Shown: positions 16,580 to 26,007 of the stretch, one piece after another
Layout of the letters: each line of letters starts with the position of its first letter
Numbering within the stretch: position 1 is the first letter of the stretch
Source of the DNA: CAWCXF01 sp963799455
GTDB taxonomy: Bacteria; Pseudomonadota; Alphaproteobacteria; Rhodobacterales; Rhodobacteraceae
Length of the DNA stretch: 64,000 nucleotides
Reading direction: 5' to 3'
Assembly (NCBI GenBank): GCA_963799455.1
Contig: CAWCXF010000007.1
Span: 992,001 to 1,056,000 of the forward strand
Translations under genes and position numbers: made by a program
Notes under the pieces: model-generated
Seen by the model: the letters and a program-made list of their open reading frames with translations, nothing else
Databases searched by the model: none
Told to the model about the DNA's origin: nothing

Positions 16580-17398
16580 ATGAGGATGCCCTGGCGGCCG
16601 CGCCGCGCCGCGCGCCTGGAGCCGGCGGCGCGGCGGGCCGAGGCGGGCGGCGAGCGCCTGCGGACCTACGCCGTCGGCGACGTGCACGGGCAGCGCGAGA
16701 AGCTCGCGCGCGCGCACGGGCGCATCGCGGCGGACCGCGCGCGGATGGGCGACGAGGGCTCCCTGGTCGTCCATCTCGGCGATCTCGTGGACCGCGGCCC
16801 CGACAGCGCGGGCGTGATCGCGGACCTGATCGCGGGGATCGAGGCCGGCCGGCCCTGGATCTCGCTCCTGGGCAACCACGACCGGATGTTCCGGGCGTTC
16901 CTCGACGAGCCGAACGCGCCCGACATGCGGCTGAGGGCCGATCTGAGCTGGCTGCACCCGAACCTCGGGGGGGCCATGACGCTCGCCTCCTACGGCGTGC
17001 CGGACGCCGGGCGGCGCCCGGTCGAGGAGGTCCATGCCGAGGCCGTCGAGCGCGTGCCCGCCGCGCACCGCGCGTTCCTCGCCGGGATGCCGCTCTGGTG
17101 CGAGCGGGGCGAGACGCTCTTCGTCCATGCCGGGATCCTGCCCGACATGCCCCTGGAGCTTCAGGAGGAGGACGACCTGGTGTGGATCCGCGGCCCCTTC
17201 CTCGACGATCCGAGGCCGCATCCCTGGCTGGTGGTGCATGGTCACACCGTGGTCGAGGAGCCCACCCACTTCGGCAACCGCGTCGATCTCGACAGCGGCG
17301 CCGCCTATGGCGGCCCTTTGACGGCGGCGGTGTTTGAGGGCCGCGACGCCTGGCTCCTCACCGATGACGGCCGGGCGCCCCTAAAGCCGCCCTATTGA
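16580..17398 (+). CDS. Calcineurin-like metallophosphoesterase (serine/threonine phosphatase type)
   Basis: A 272-residue cytosolic phosphatase with two-metal signature motifs in order: YAVGDVHGQREKL (GDxHG), VVHLGDLVDRGPDSAGV (GDxVDRG), SLLGNHDRMF (GNHD), LFVHAGILPDMPLE and VVHGHTVVEEP (GHT). This matches the PrpA / bis(5'-nucleosyl)-tetraphosphatase-like group of alphaproteobacteria. The substrate (phosphoprotein or nucleotide) cannot be told from sequence. It begins 15 bases after the serA stop and likely shares its transcript. The basic leader (RMPWRPRRAARLEP) could be shorter if a later start is used. A perfect palindrome follows the stop. Confidence 0.87.
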   Translation: MRMPWRPRRAARLEPAARRAEAGGERLRTYAVGDVHGQREKLARAHGRIAADRARMGDEGSLVVHLGDLVDRGPDSAGVIADLIAGIEAGRPWISLLGNHDRMFRAFLDEPNAPDMRLRADLSWLHPNLGGAMTLASYGVPDAGRRPVEEVHAEAVERVPAAHRAFLAGMPLWCERGETLFVHAGILPDMPLELQEEDDLVWIRGPFLDDPRPHPWLVVHGHTVVEEPTHFGNRVDLDSGAAYGGPLTAAVFEGRDAWLLTDDGRAPLKPPY

Positions 17399-17408
17399 TG
17401 CGGGGGGT

Positions 17409-17432
17409 CTGGGGGGCATGCATGCCCCCCAG
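17409..17432. terminator. 24-bp perfect palindrome between convergent genes
   Basis: A perfect palindrome starting CTGGGGGGCATG and ending CATGCCCCCCAG, eleven bases after the phosphatase stop and three bases after the last codon of the small lipoprotein ORF on the other strand. Preceded by GGGGGGT, like the copy at 12397-12418. Probably a bidirectional terminator. Confidence 0.6.
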
Positions 17433-17434
17433 CC

Positions 17435-17545
17435 TCAAGGCTCCGCGGACGCGTCCGACGCCGGCAGCGGTATGGGCAGGATGATGAAGCCGCACCCGCC
17501 CAAGGCGAGGAGCGCGACGAGGGCCGGAGCGAGGAGGAGCCTCAC
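17435..17545 (-). CDS. Tiny putative lipoprotein, 36 aa
   Basis: GTG-started ORF whose product begins VRLLLAPALVALLALGGCGF: a basic start, a hydrophobic core and a lipobox-like LGGC, then a short Pro-rich tail ending DASAEP. After lipidation the mature peptide would be only about 19 residues. Its GTG overlaps the TGA of the preceding tiny ORF (GTGA), which implies translational coupling. It ends against a palindromic terminator. Not recognised as a known family; the coding call rests on the lipobox, the overlap and the terminator position. Confidence 0.45.
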   Translation of the reverse strand: MRLLLAPALVALLALGGCGFIILPIPLPASDASAEP

Positions 17546-17622
17546 AGGACCGGCACGAAGGGCACGACGCAGCCGCTCATGAGCGGCTGCGCGGCGAGGG
17601 CGAGGACGAGGGCGAGCTTCAC
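17542..17622 (-). CDS. Tiny putative lipoprotein, 26 aa
   Basis: GTG-started ORF with TAGGAG about six bases upstream. The product is VKLALVLALAAQPLMSGCVV followed by PFVPVL: one Lys, a hydrophobic stretch and a canonical lipobox LMSGC. The mature peptide would have nine residues. Such entericidin-like mini-lipoproteins are easily missed by gene callers. The stop overlaps the start of a second mini-lipoprotein ORF. The two share design but not sequence. Function unknown. Confidence 0.45.
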   Translation of the reverse strand: MKLALVLALAAQPLMSGCVVPFVPVL

Positions 17623-17691
17623 ACGGGGACTCCTACCGGGACCGACGCCGCCACTATCGACGGGCGCGCCGCATGGTCAAGCGACGCGCCC

Positions 17692-18669
17692 TCAGCCCCA
17701 CAGGTCGGTCGAGAGGTATTTGAGCCCGCTGTCGCACACGATCATGGCCACCACCCCGCCCCGGTGGGGGCCGTCCAGCAGCCGCAGCGCCGCGGCGAGG
17801 TTGGCGCCGGCCGAGTAGCCGCCGAACACGCCCTCGCGCCGCGCGAGGTCGCGCGCGGCGGCCCGCGCCTCCTCGCCGCTCACGCTCAGATGCCCGTCCG
17901 CGGCGACCCCCTCGATGAGCGCCAGATCGGCCATCGCGTAGCCTCCCCCCTGGATCGGGTGGCCGGGGTCGGTGACGGGCTCGCCCGCGAGGGCCGCGGC
18001 GCCCTCCGGCTCGACCAGGTGACCCTTAATCCGCGGGTCTCGCGCGCGCAGCGCCGTCATCACGCCCGCGAAGGTGCCGCCGGAGCCCGCGAAGTCCACG
18101 AAGGCGTCCACCCGGCCGCCCGAGGCCTCCCAGATCTCGGGGCCGGTGGTGGCCTCGTGGGCGGCGCGGTTGCCGGGGTGGCGGAACTGGTCGGCGCGGA
18201 AGGCGCCGCGCTCGGCCGCGAGGCGCGCCGCCGCCTCCTCGACGAGCGCGAGGTCGGCGCCAGAGACGCGGCCCGGCCGGCCTCCCGGCGCCTGGTCCAC
18301 CAGCACCACCTCGGCGCCCAGGCCCGCCATCATGCGCGCGCGCTCCGGGCTGTTGCCGCGCGACATCACGGCCGCGAAGGGATGGCCCAGCACGGCGCAG
18401 ACGATGGCGAGCCCGGTGCCCATGTTGCCCGAGGTCAGCTCGACCACCGGCTGGCCCGGCGCGAGCGCGCCCGAGGCGCGCGCCGCCTCGACGATGCCCC
18501 TCGCCGCGCGGTCCTTCTTCGAGCCGCCGGGGTTGAGGTTGTCGAGGAGCGCCAGCACCCGGCCCTCGAGCCCGCGCGCGGCCACCACCCGGTCGAGCCA
18601 CACCGCCGGCGTGCGCCCGATGGCGCCGAGCACGCTGTCATGGGCGAGGGAGGGGGCGCTGCGCTCCAT
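17692..18669 (-). CDS. PLP-dependent cysteine synthase family protein
   Basis: Fold-type II PLP enzyme of 325 residues related to cysteine synthase and cystathionine beta-synthase. The Schiff-base Lys is in NLNPGGSKKDRAARGIVEAA, the substrate loop is VVELTSGNMGTGLAIVCAVL (TSGNxG), and the PLP-phosphate Gly-rich loop is FVDFAGSGGTFAGVMTALRA. The C-terminal part has GVFGGYSAGANLAAALRLL and IVCDSGLKYLSTDLW, the usual CysK end. It lacks the exact CysK PGxSVKDR and TSGNTG motifs, so another beta-replacement substrate is possible. It stands alone. Confidence 0.88.
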   Translation of the reverse strand: MERSAPSLAHDSVLGAIGRTPAVWLDRVVAARGLEGRVLALLDNLNPGGSKKDRAARGIVEAARASGALAPGQPVVELTSGNMGTGLAIVCAVLGHPFAAVMSRGNSPERARMMAGLGAEVVLVDQAPGGRPGRVSGADLALVEEAAARLAAERGAFRADQFRHPGNRAAHEATTGPEIWEASGGRVDAFVDFAGSGGTFAGVMTALRARDPRIKGHLVEPEGAAALAGEPVTDPGHPIQGGGYAMADLALIEGVAADGHLSVSGEEARAAARDLARREGVFGGYSAGANLAAALRLLDGPHRGGVVAMIVCDSGLKYLSTDLWG

Positions 18670-18715
18670 GGCGCCATCTCACCACGCCCCGCATCCCGTG
18701 CCCAGGGCCGTGCGA

Positions 18716-18997
18716 TCACGGCCCTCGCCGGCGCCTGCGGATCGCCTCGATCAGCGGCTTGACGTCGAGCGCCGCCACCGCGACGCCCAGGGGCAGCATC
18801 CAGAAGCCCAGCACCGGCAGCATCCCGAACACCCCTCCCACCATCAGGAGGAGCCCGAGCGGCAGCCGCAGCCCCGGCGGCACGTGCCGGCGCACGCGCA
18901 CCAGCATCCGCATCACGCTCCAGCGCGTCCGCCTCCAGAACCGCCGCGCCCGGTCCGTGAGGCTCGACGCGCTCCCGCTCGTGGCGCCCTCGCCCAT
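18716..18997 (-). CDS. Small membrane protein, PGPGW-type (putative)
   Basis: A 93-residue protein with one hydrophobic hairpin: PGLRLPLGLLLMVGGVFGML, PVLGFWMLPLGVAVAALDVK, then a very basic end RRRRRGP. The Pro-Leu-Gly / VGGxxGxLPVLGFWMLPLG pattern resembles short transmembrane proteins annotated as PGPGW or hypothetical in Rhodobacterales. The ATG at 18997 is chosen because the frame upstream loses coding character. It lies 46 bases beyond the start of the cysteine-synthase-like gene in the same orientation and could be co-transcribed with it. Function unknown. Confidence 0.75.
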   Translation of the reverse strand: MGEGATSGSASSLTDRARRFWRRTRWSVMRMLVRVRRHVPPGLRLPLGLLLMVGGVFGMLPVLGFWMLPLGVAVAALDVKPLIEAIRRRRRGP

Positions 18998-19082
18998 CGT
19001 CCTCCCCCTCGCGGACCCGCCGCGGCGGATCGGGAACGCACCAGGCGCCGCGGCGTTGCCATGTCGAATGGAGGGGCCTGCC

Positions 19083-19583
19083 ATGCGTGGACCGACGAAC
19101 GGATTCCGGCTCGCCGCGGGCGGGGCCGCGCTCGCGCTGGCCGCAACGCTCCTCGGCCCGCGCGACGCCGCCTCGGAGGTGGTGGGCGAGGTCGGCGTGG
19201 ACTGGGTCGGCAACGACATCATCGTCGAGGCGATCCAGGATCCGGAGGTCCGGGGCGTCACCTGCCACGTCGCCTATTTCGAGCGCGGGCTGATCGACCG
19301 GCTGTCGAAGGGCAACTGGTTCGAGGATCCCTCCAACGCCTCGATCGCCTGCCGCCAGACGGGGCCGATCGCGCTGGGCGACGTCTCGACCGCGCCCGGC
19401 GGCGAGGAGGTGTTCTCCGAGCGCCAGTCGCTGGTGCTGAAGTCGCTGCGCGTCAAGCGCATCTTCGACGAGGCCAACCAGACGCTGATCTACCTCGCCC
19501 ACGCCCGCGAGATCACCGACGGCTCCGCCAAGATGTCGATCTCGACCGTCCCCCTCTACGGCGCCGCGCTGGCCGAGCGCTGA
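19083..19583 (+). CDS. creA: CreA-family exported protein
   Basis: A 166-residue periplasmic protein of the CreA family (PF05981), whose role is not established. The signal peptide (GFRLAAGGAALALAATLLG) is cleaved about residue 30. The mature part shows the family hallmarks EVGEVGVDWVGNDIIVEAIQ, DPEVRGVTCHVAYFERG, SIACRQTGPI with the second conserved Cys, EEVFSERQSLVLKSLRVKRI and NQTLIYLAHARE. GGAGGGG lies just upstream. It is divergent from the small membrane gene. A 19-bp tandem repeat begins shortly after the stop. Confidence 0.92.
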   Translation: MRGPTNGFRLAAGGAALALAATLLGPRDAASEVVGEVGVDWVGNDIIVEAIQDPEVRGVTCHVAYFERGLIDRLSKGNWFEDPSNASIACRQTGPIALGDVSTAPGGEEVFSERQSLVLKSLRVKRIFDEANQTLIYLAHAREITDGSAKMSISTVPLYGAALAER

Positions 19584-19594
19584 GTGCGGGCGCG

Positions 19595-19689
19595 GCCCGC
19601 GAGCCGGAGCGCCGGCCGCGAGCCCGAACGCCGGCCGCGAGCCGGAGCCCCAGCCGTGAGCCGGAGCCCCAGCCGTGAGCCGGAGCGCC
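19595..19689 (+). repeat. 19-bp tandem repeat, five units
   Basis: Units of about GGCCGCGAGCCGGAGCGCC recur five times with a few substitutions (two units read AGCCGTGAGCCGGAG). The array lies directly after creA in non-coding DNA. Confidence 0.8.
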
Positions 19690-20017
19690 GGCGGCCGGTC
19701 CGAGCGCTGCTGGCGAAGCCCACCCGCGGGCCGGAGCCCGAGCGGCGAGGCTCGCCGTTGCGAGGGTGTGAGGCGGTGATGCCGCGACTCGGCAGCCGGG
19801 CCTGCCATGCGGCGATCTCCGCCGTCCCCTCGACATCGAGCGGCGCACGTCTTCTCGCCCCCGGCGCGGACGCGAGCAGGCCGAGGACATGGGCTCTCTC
19901 GATCCGAGCCGATGATCGGCCCTATGCGTCGGCATGGGTCTTGGGGACGGCCGAGCGCCTTGCCGGTCCGCCCGGCCGGTGCCAGATAGGGGCCTCCCGC
20001 AGCCGCCCCCGAGCCCC
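19690..20017. other. No gene recognised upstream of recQ
   Basis: About 330 bases between the repeat array and the preferred recQ start. No ORF with family resemblance. The in-frame extension of recQ to an ATG at 19934 lies here but has no helicase similarity. Confidence 0.45.
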
Positions 20018-22132
<2,115 letters not shown>

Positions 22133-22388
22133 GCGGCATCGGACGCCGCGCCGTCCGCGCTCGGACCGGAGGCGTCGCGCGTCGGCGGCCTGGGGGCGAG
22201 CGCGGGCTGCCGCGGCGGCCCCGTCGCGGCCGGGCGCGGGGGAGGGCAGGGCGGTCCCGGGCGCGTGGCGGCGGCCCGGCCCGCGGGTGGCGCGGCCCGG
22301 GCGCGGCGAGGGGGTCGGCCGCGGCGGCCGTCGCCCATGCCGCGGGCGGACGGGGCCATGGGATGCCGGCGTGCTGCTCGGCGCAGCA

Positions 22389-23258
22389 CTAGGCCTTGTT
22401 GACAAAGTCTCGGACCCACAGGCGGATGCAGGCGAGGTCGAGGAAGCCGAGGAGGCTTGTGGCGGTCTTGTCGTAACGCGTGGCTATGCGGCGGCTGTGC
22501 TTGAGCCTGCCGATGCAGTTCGCTCGATGCGGTTGCGCAGGGCGGAGAGGGCGCGATCGACACCCTTTCGCGCCTTGCGGCGCCGGCGCATCGGGATGAC
22601 GGGCACCCCATCGCGCGCCTCGGCCCAGGCCCGGATGCGGTCGCTGTCGTAGCCCTTGTCGCCCAGAAGAGCCGCCGGCGCGGGCAGGTCGTCGCCCATC
22701 ACGAGGTCGAAGCCGCGGTGATCGGAGGTCTGGCCGGGCGTGACATCCGCTCGCATCGGCAGGCCCCACGCGTTGACCCGGAGGTGGATCTCGGTCGTGA
22801 GGCCACCGCGCGAGCGGCCAAGACCCTGGCGCGCAGAGCCCCGCCCCCTTCTTCGGCGCCCCCGCGGCGTGCTGATGCGCCCGCACGATGGTGCTGTCGA
22901 CCATCCGCAGCCGGTCCGGCGCAGGCTCGATCTTGGCCGCGCCCTCGTTCAGCGCCTCCAGGATCGCCTCCCACAGCCCCACCAGCGTCCAGCGCCGGAA
23001 CTGGCGGTAGACGCTGGACCACTTGCCCTCACTCTTCGGGCAGGTCGCGCCAGGCGCTGCCGGTCCGCGCGATCGGTCCGCGCGATCCAGACCCGAAGGG
23101 CCGCGCGAAGCAGCGAACACCCCGTCGAGCACGCGGCGATGATCGCCGGCAGGCCGGCCCTGTGGGGCTCGCACTTCGCGGACAAACGGCTCGAAGAACG
23201 CCCACTCCGCGTCCGACATCAGACCACGCGCCATGACCGCCTCCCAGCCAACCATCAC
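22389..23258 (-). pseudogene. IS5-family transposase, frameshifted
   Basis: Starts MARGLMSDAEWAFFEPFV, the typical IS427-group N-terminus, continues with KWSSVYRQFRRWTLVGLWE and RLRMVDSTIVRAHQHAAGAP (first catalytic Asp). It shifts near 22845 to the frame reading MRADVTPGQTSDHRGFDLVM, then DLPAPAALLGDKGYDSDRIR (second Asp), and returns near 22510 to CIGRLKHSRRIATRYDKTAT, ending LWVRDFVNKA. An in-place duplication GGTCCGCGCGATC twice around 23065 also disturbs the N-terminal third. At least three lesions make it inactive. Confidence 0.8.
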
Positions 23259-23310
23259 TCAGCTAGCGAGGACGTTCAGAAGGCTTCTGTCAACACGGCG
23301 GCCTACGGAA
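22389..23310 (-). mobile_element. IS5-family (IS427-like) element, degenerate
   Basis: The left edge reads AGGCCTTGTTGACAAAG at about 22391 and the right edge, on the minus strand, AGGCCGCCGTGTTGACAG ending near 23303, giving an imperfect terminal inverted repeat. The transposase within is broken. No convincing target duplication could be seen. Together with the two relics to its right it forms a second IS patch. Confidence 0.65.
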
Positions 23311-23489
23311 CTTGAGTGTTCTCCATGTCTGGCATCTCAAATCTGACCGCGCAGCGCATCGCCATGAGGAAAGGCTCTTTAAGGACTATCCTGGGGGTCG
23401 CCCCTGTATCGGAAGGCGTGGGCCATTTCGACATGACGGCAACACTGAGACATACAGAGGTGGCTCGTGGCCTGTCTGGACGGCGTCGG

Positions 23490-23990
23490 GGCTGCTGGTG
23501 AGGGGATCTCCGCCCTGGTCGGGCCGCCGGGATCGGCGTCGGCCGGTCGAGGTGGGCCTGGTCCGGGCGCGACGGATGCGGCCGCGGGCCGTCGTGGGGG
23601 TCGCGGTGGCGGCCGATCGAGGCCCTCGCCTGGAGGCGCTCTCGCAGGCGCGAGGGCGGACCTCCTCGTGCCTCGCCGTCCGCCAGGGGCGCTCGACGGA
23701 GACGGTGTCGCGCGCCCCCCGTCGCTGCCCCCCGTCGCTGCCCCCCGTCGCGTGCCCCCCGTCGCGTCCCCCCGCCGCACGCCCCGCACGCCCTGCGCGC
23801 GCCACCGTCCATGCCGACGGCGATCTCGGCCCCCGCGGCGAAGCCCGGGCCGGTGGGCTGCGGGCCCCGGCCGGTGTCGGAGATCCCCGGCCGGCCGTGG
23901 CGGCCGAGCGCCTCCTCCAGCGCCTCGACGCACAAGCCGGCCGTCAGCGTGGTCGACGGCCGCCAGGCCACCCCGGATCACGTCCGGGGC
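23490..23990 (-). pseudogene. IS3-family OrfB integrase, C-terminal relic
   Basis: The minus-strand frame reads LAWRPSTTLTAGLCVEALEE, ALGRHGRPGISDTGRGPQPT and later ARASIGRHRDPHDGPRPHPS, following the end of IS3-family OrfB (LAWRLSNTLxxxFCxEALEEAL, NTDQGSQFT, EARASIGRYLxFYNxxRPHSS). The catalytic Asp of NTDQGSQFT is now Gly. The region between has expanded as a C-rich minisatellite. A strongly decayed relic with no N-terminal half. Confidence 0.6.
23715..23773. repeat. C-rich 13-14 bp tandem repeat inside the IS3 relic
   Basis: CCCCCCGTCGCTG twice, then two CCCCCCGTCGCGT-type units and a partial one. It is non-coding and lies where the IS3-family catalytic domain should continue. Confidence 0.75.
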
Positions 23991-24149
23991 AGGCCCTTCG
24001 CCTCGAAGGCCGGGCCGTGGCTCCGCCTCGGTCGCCTCGTCCTGGCCCCCCTCGCCGCCGCCATCACGCCGACCTCGCGCGGAGCGTCCCCCCGGCGCGC
24101 CCCCGGCCGGATCCCCCTGGCCGCCTCTGACATGACGACCCGTCCACTT

Positions 24150-24342
24150 GGCACCGCCGCAGCGAAGGTGGTGGTCCATGCCCTCAACTGGCAGCTCCAG
24201 CACCGCACCCTGCTGGTCGAGGGCATGGCCGAGCCCGACGCGCCGCCCGTCGACGACCCCGCCCTCATCGCCACCACCGAGGCCGCGTGACCTCGGCCGT
24301 CCCACCCAAACCAGAGATCCACACCACGTCGGCGGACGCTAC
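24150..24342 (+). pseudogene. IS256-family transposase, C-terminal relic with terminal repeat
   Basis: The plus-strand frame ending at 24290 reads NWQLQHRTLLVEGMAEPDAP and then DDPALIATTEAA, matching the end of IS256-family transposases (DWQLQHRYMxxEGMAELxxP). About 50 bases further, CACACCACGTCGGCGGACGC (ending TAC at 24342) resembles the right terminus of the element at 1019-4028 (GCGGACGCTAC). It is the 3' stub of a third IS256-family copy. Confidence 0.6.
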
Positions 24343-25091
24343 TTGCCTCGCCCCCGGCGCCGCCCGATGGCGCCGCCCGACGGCCGTGACCAGGGGCCCG
24401 CTCGGCGAGGGCGTGGGCGTCGTTGGCGGGGCTGACCTCGGCGGCGCAGGGCTGGCCGGGCAACACGCGTCGGGGCCGAGCACGCCGGCGGCGTCGAGGC
24501 GCCCGCGCGGAGCCGCATCGCGAGCGAGCCGAAAGCGCGCGATCTCGCGGATCGTCCCGGCGCCCGGCCCCACCACGGAGGCGTCGCCGCCCGGGGCGCA
24601 CCCGCACAGCTCCGCGCGCCCAGGGCGACGGCGTCGCCGGTGGGCACCGGCGCTCGGCGTGGTCGGGCATCCAGCGCCCGGCGAGGCGGTTGAGCTGGCG
24701 GCCCGGCGCCGTCTCCTCGCCTGCCGGCGCGCTGCGCCACGCGGTCATGGCGCCCCGACAGCCCCGCCTCGCGGGCGGTCCTCGGGGCTGATGGGGTCAG
24801 GGGAGCGCCTCGCGGGCGATCGCGGGCCGCCCGGTCACCGGCACGGGCAGGCCGAGGATCTGGTCCCGGAACACGGGCCGGCGGCGGCTCCGCGCCCTGC
24901 TGCGCCCTGCTGCGCCAGGGCGACGGCGAGGGGCGCCGCGAGCCTCGGGACCGCCCGGCGCTCGGGCGTCGTCGCGCGATCGGGGCGGCCACCCGCGCCG
25001 GGGCTGAGGGGCGTGATGGGGTCTTGCGGCCGGAACGCGCGCGGGCGTGGCACGTTTGGCTGGCGAAGCGGAGCCCTCGGGAGGCGCCGTC
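24343..25091. other. Unassigned 750-bp stretch after the IS patch
   Basis: Several open frames exist on both strands but none resembles a known family. Short blocks such as GTGATGGGGTC near 25014 and CTGATGGGGTC near 24789 recur, hinting at old duplication. It may be further decayed mobile DNA. Confidence 0.4.
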
Positions 25092-25913
25092 ATGACCCAC
25101 CCCGCAGGCTCGGCCCGCCCGCCGCGTCCAGCCCGCCGGACGCGGCGGGCCCTCGTCGCCGCGCTGACGCTGGCCGTGCTCGGCCCGGTGGCTGCGCCCG
25201 GCCCGTCGGCCCCGCTCGGCCCGGTGGTCGCCCCGGCCGCGGCGCAGGCGGCGGGAGAGGACGCGCGCGAGGCGATGATCGACACGGTTCGAGCGCATGC
25301 CGCGCGAGCGGGCGTCGCGGGCTCGCGCTCGATCGACCCGAGGGTGCTCGCCGCGATGCGCGCCGTGCCGCGCCACGCCTTCGTGCCCGAAGGGGTGCGC
25401 GCGATGGCCTACGCCGACCGGCCGCTGCCGATCGGCCACGGCCAGACCATCTCCCAGCCCTTCATCGTCGCGCTGATGACCGACCTCCTCGACCTGGAGC
25501 CCGGCGACAGCGTCCTCGAGATCGGCACCGGCTCGGGCTACCAGGCGGCGGTGCTCTCGCCGCTCGCGGCCGAGATCCGCACCGTCGAGATCGTGCCCGA
25601 GTTGGGCCGGCGCGCCGCGCGGACGCTGGCGGCGGGGGGCTACGCCAATGTCGAGACCCGGATCGGCGACGGCTACTACGGCTGGCCCGAGGCCGCGCCC
25701 TTCGACGCCATCGTCGTGACCGCCGCGGCCGGGCAGATCCCGCCGCCCCTGGTGGGGCAGCTCGCCCCGGGCGGGCGCATGGTGATCCCCGTGGGCGGGC
25801 CGTTCTCGGCCCAGAGCCTGATGCTCGTGGAGAAGCGGCCGGACGGCGGCGTCGCGGCGCGCCAGATCCTGCCGGTGCAGTTCGTGCCCTTCACGCGCGC
25901 TCAGGGCGGGTGA
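25092..25913 (+). CDS. pcm: Protein-L-isoaspartate O-methyltransferase, predicted exported
   Basis: Methylates abnormal isoaspartyl residues with S-adenosylmethionine so that they revert to aspartate. The 273-residue product contains IDPRVLAAMRAVPRHAFVPE, AYADRPLPIGHGQTISQPFI (the family substrate motif), SVLEIGTGSGYQAAVLSPLA (SAM motif I), RTVEIVPELGRRAAR, FDAIVVTAAAGQIPPPLVGQ and LAPGGRMVIPVGG. It differs from the usual cytosolic enzyme by an N-terminal basic region and a hydrophobic stretch (LVAALTLAVLGPVAAPG) with AAAQA at about residue 53, consistent with export. An alternative is a cytosolic product from a later start. It directly precedes a decayed membrane gene. Confidence 0.88.
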   Translation: MTHPAGSARPPRPARRTRRALVAALTLAVLGPVAAPGPSAPLGPVVAPAAAQAAGEDAREAMIDTVRAHAARAGVAGSRSIDPRVLAAMRAVPRHAFVPEGVRAMAYADRPLPIGHGQTISQPFIVALMTDLLDLEPGDSVLEIGTGSGYQAAVLSPLAAEIRTVEIVPELGRRAARTLAAGGYANVETRIGDGYYGWPEAAPFDAIVVTAAAGQIPPPLVGQLAPGGRMVIPVGGPFSAQSLMLVEKRPDGGVAARQILPVQFVPFTRAQGG

Positions 25914-26007
25914 GCGGGCGGGCGCGACGCGCGCCGAGGGCGAGCCGCGCCGGCGTGGCGGCGGGGCGAGCGGCGGGGGCGGCGGGGCGCCGTCGCGGGG
26001 CACGCTC

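Noticed and set aside
22380..23315. Target-site duplication for the IS5-family element
   Set aside because: Flanks read GCACT at the left and ACGGA at the right; no convincing matching pair could be identified, so no duplication is reported.
24343..25091. Possible DUF1403-type or other coding frame on the minus strand
   Set aside because: Short stretches looked suggestive but no motif held over more than a few residues; left unassigned.
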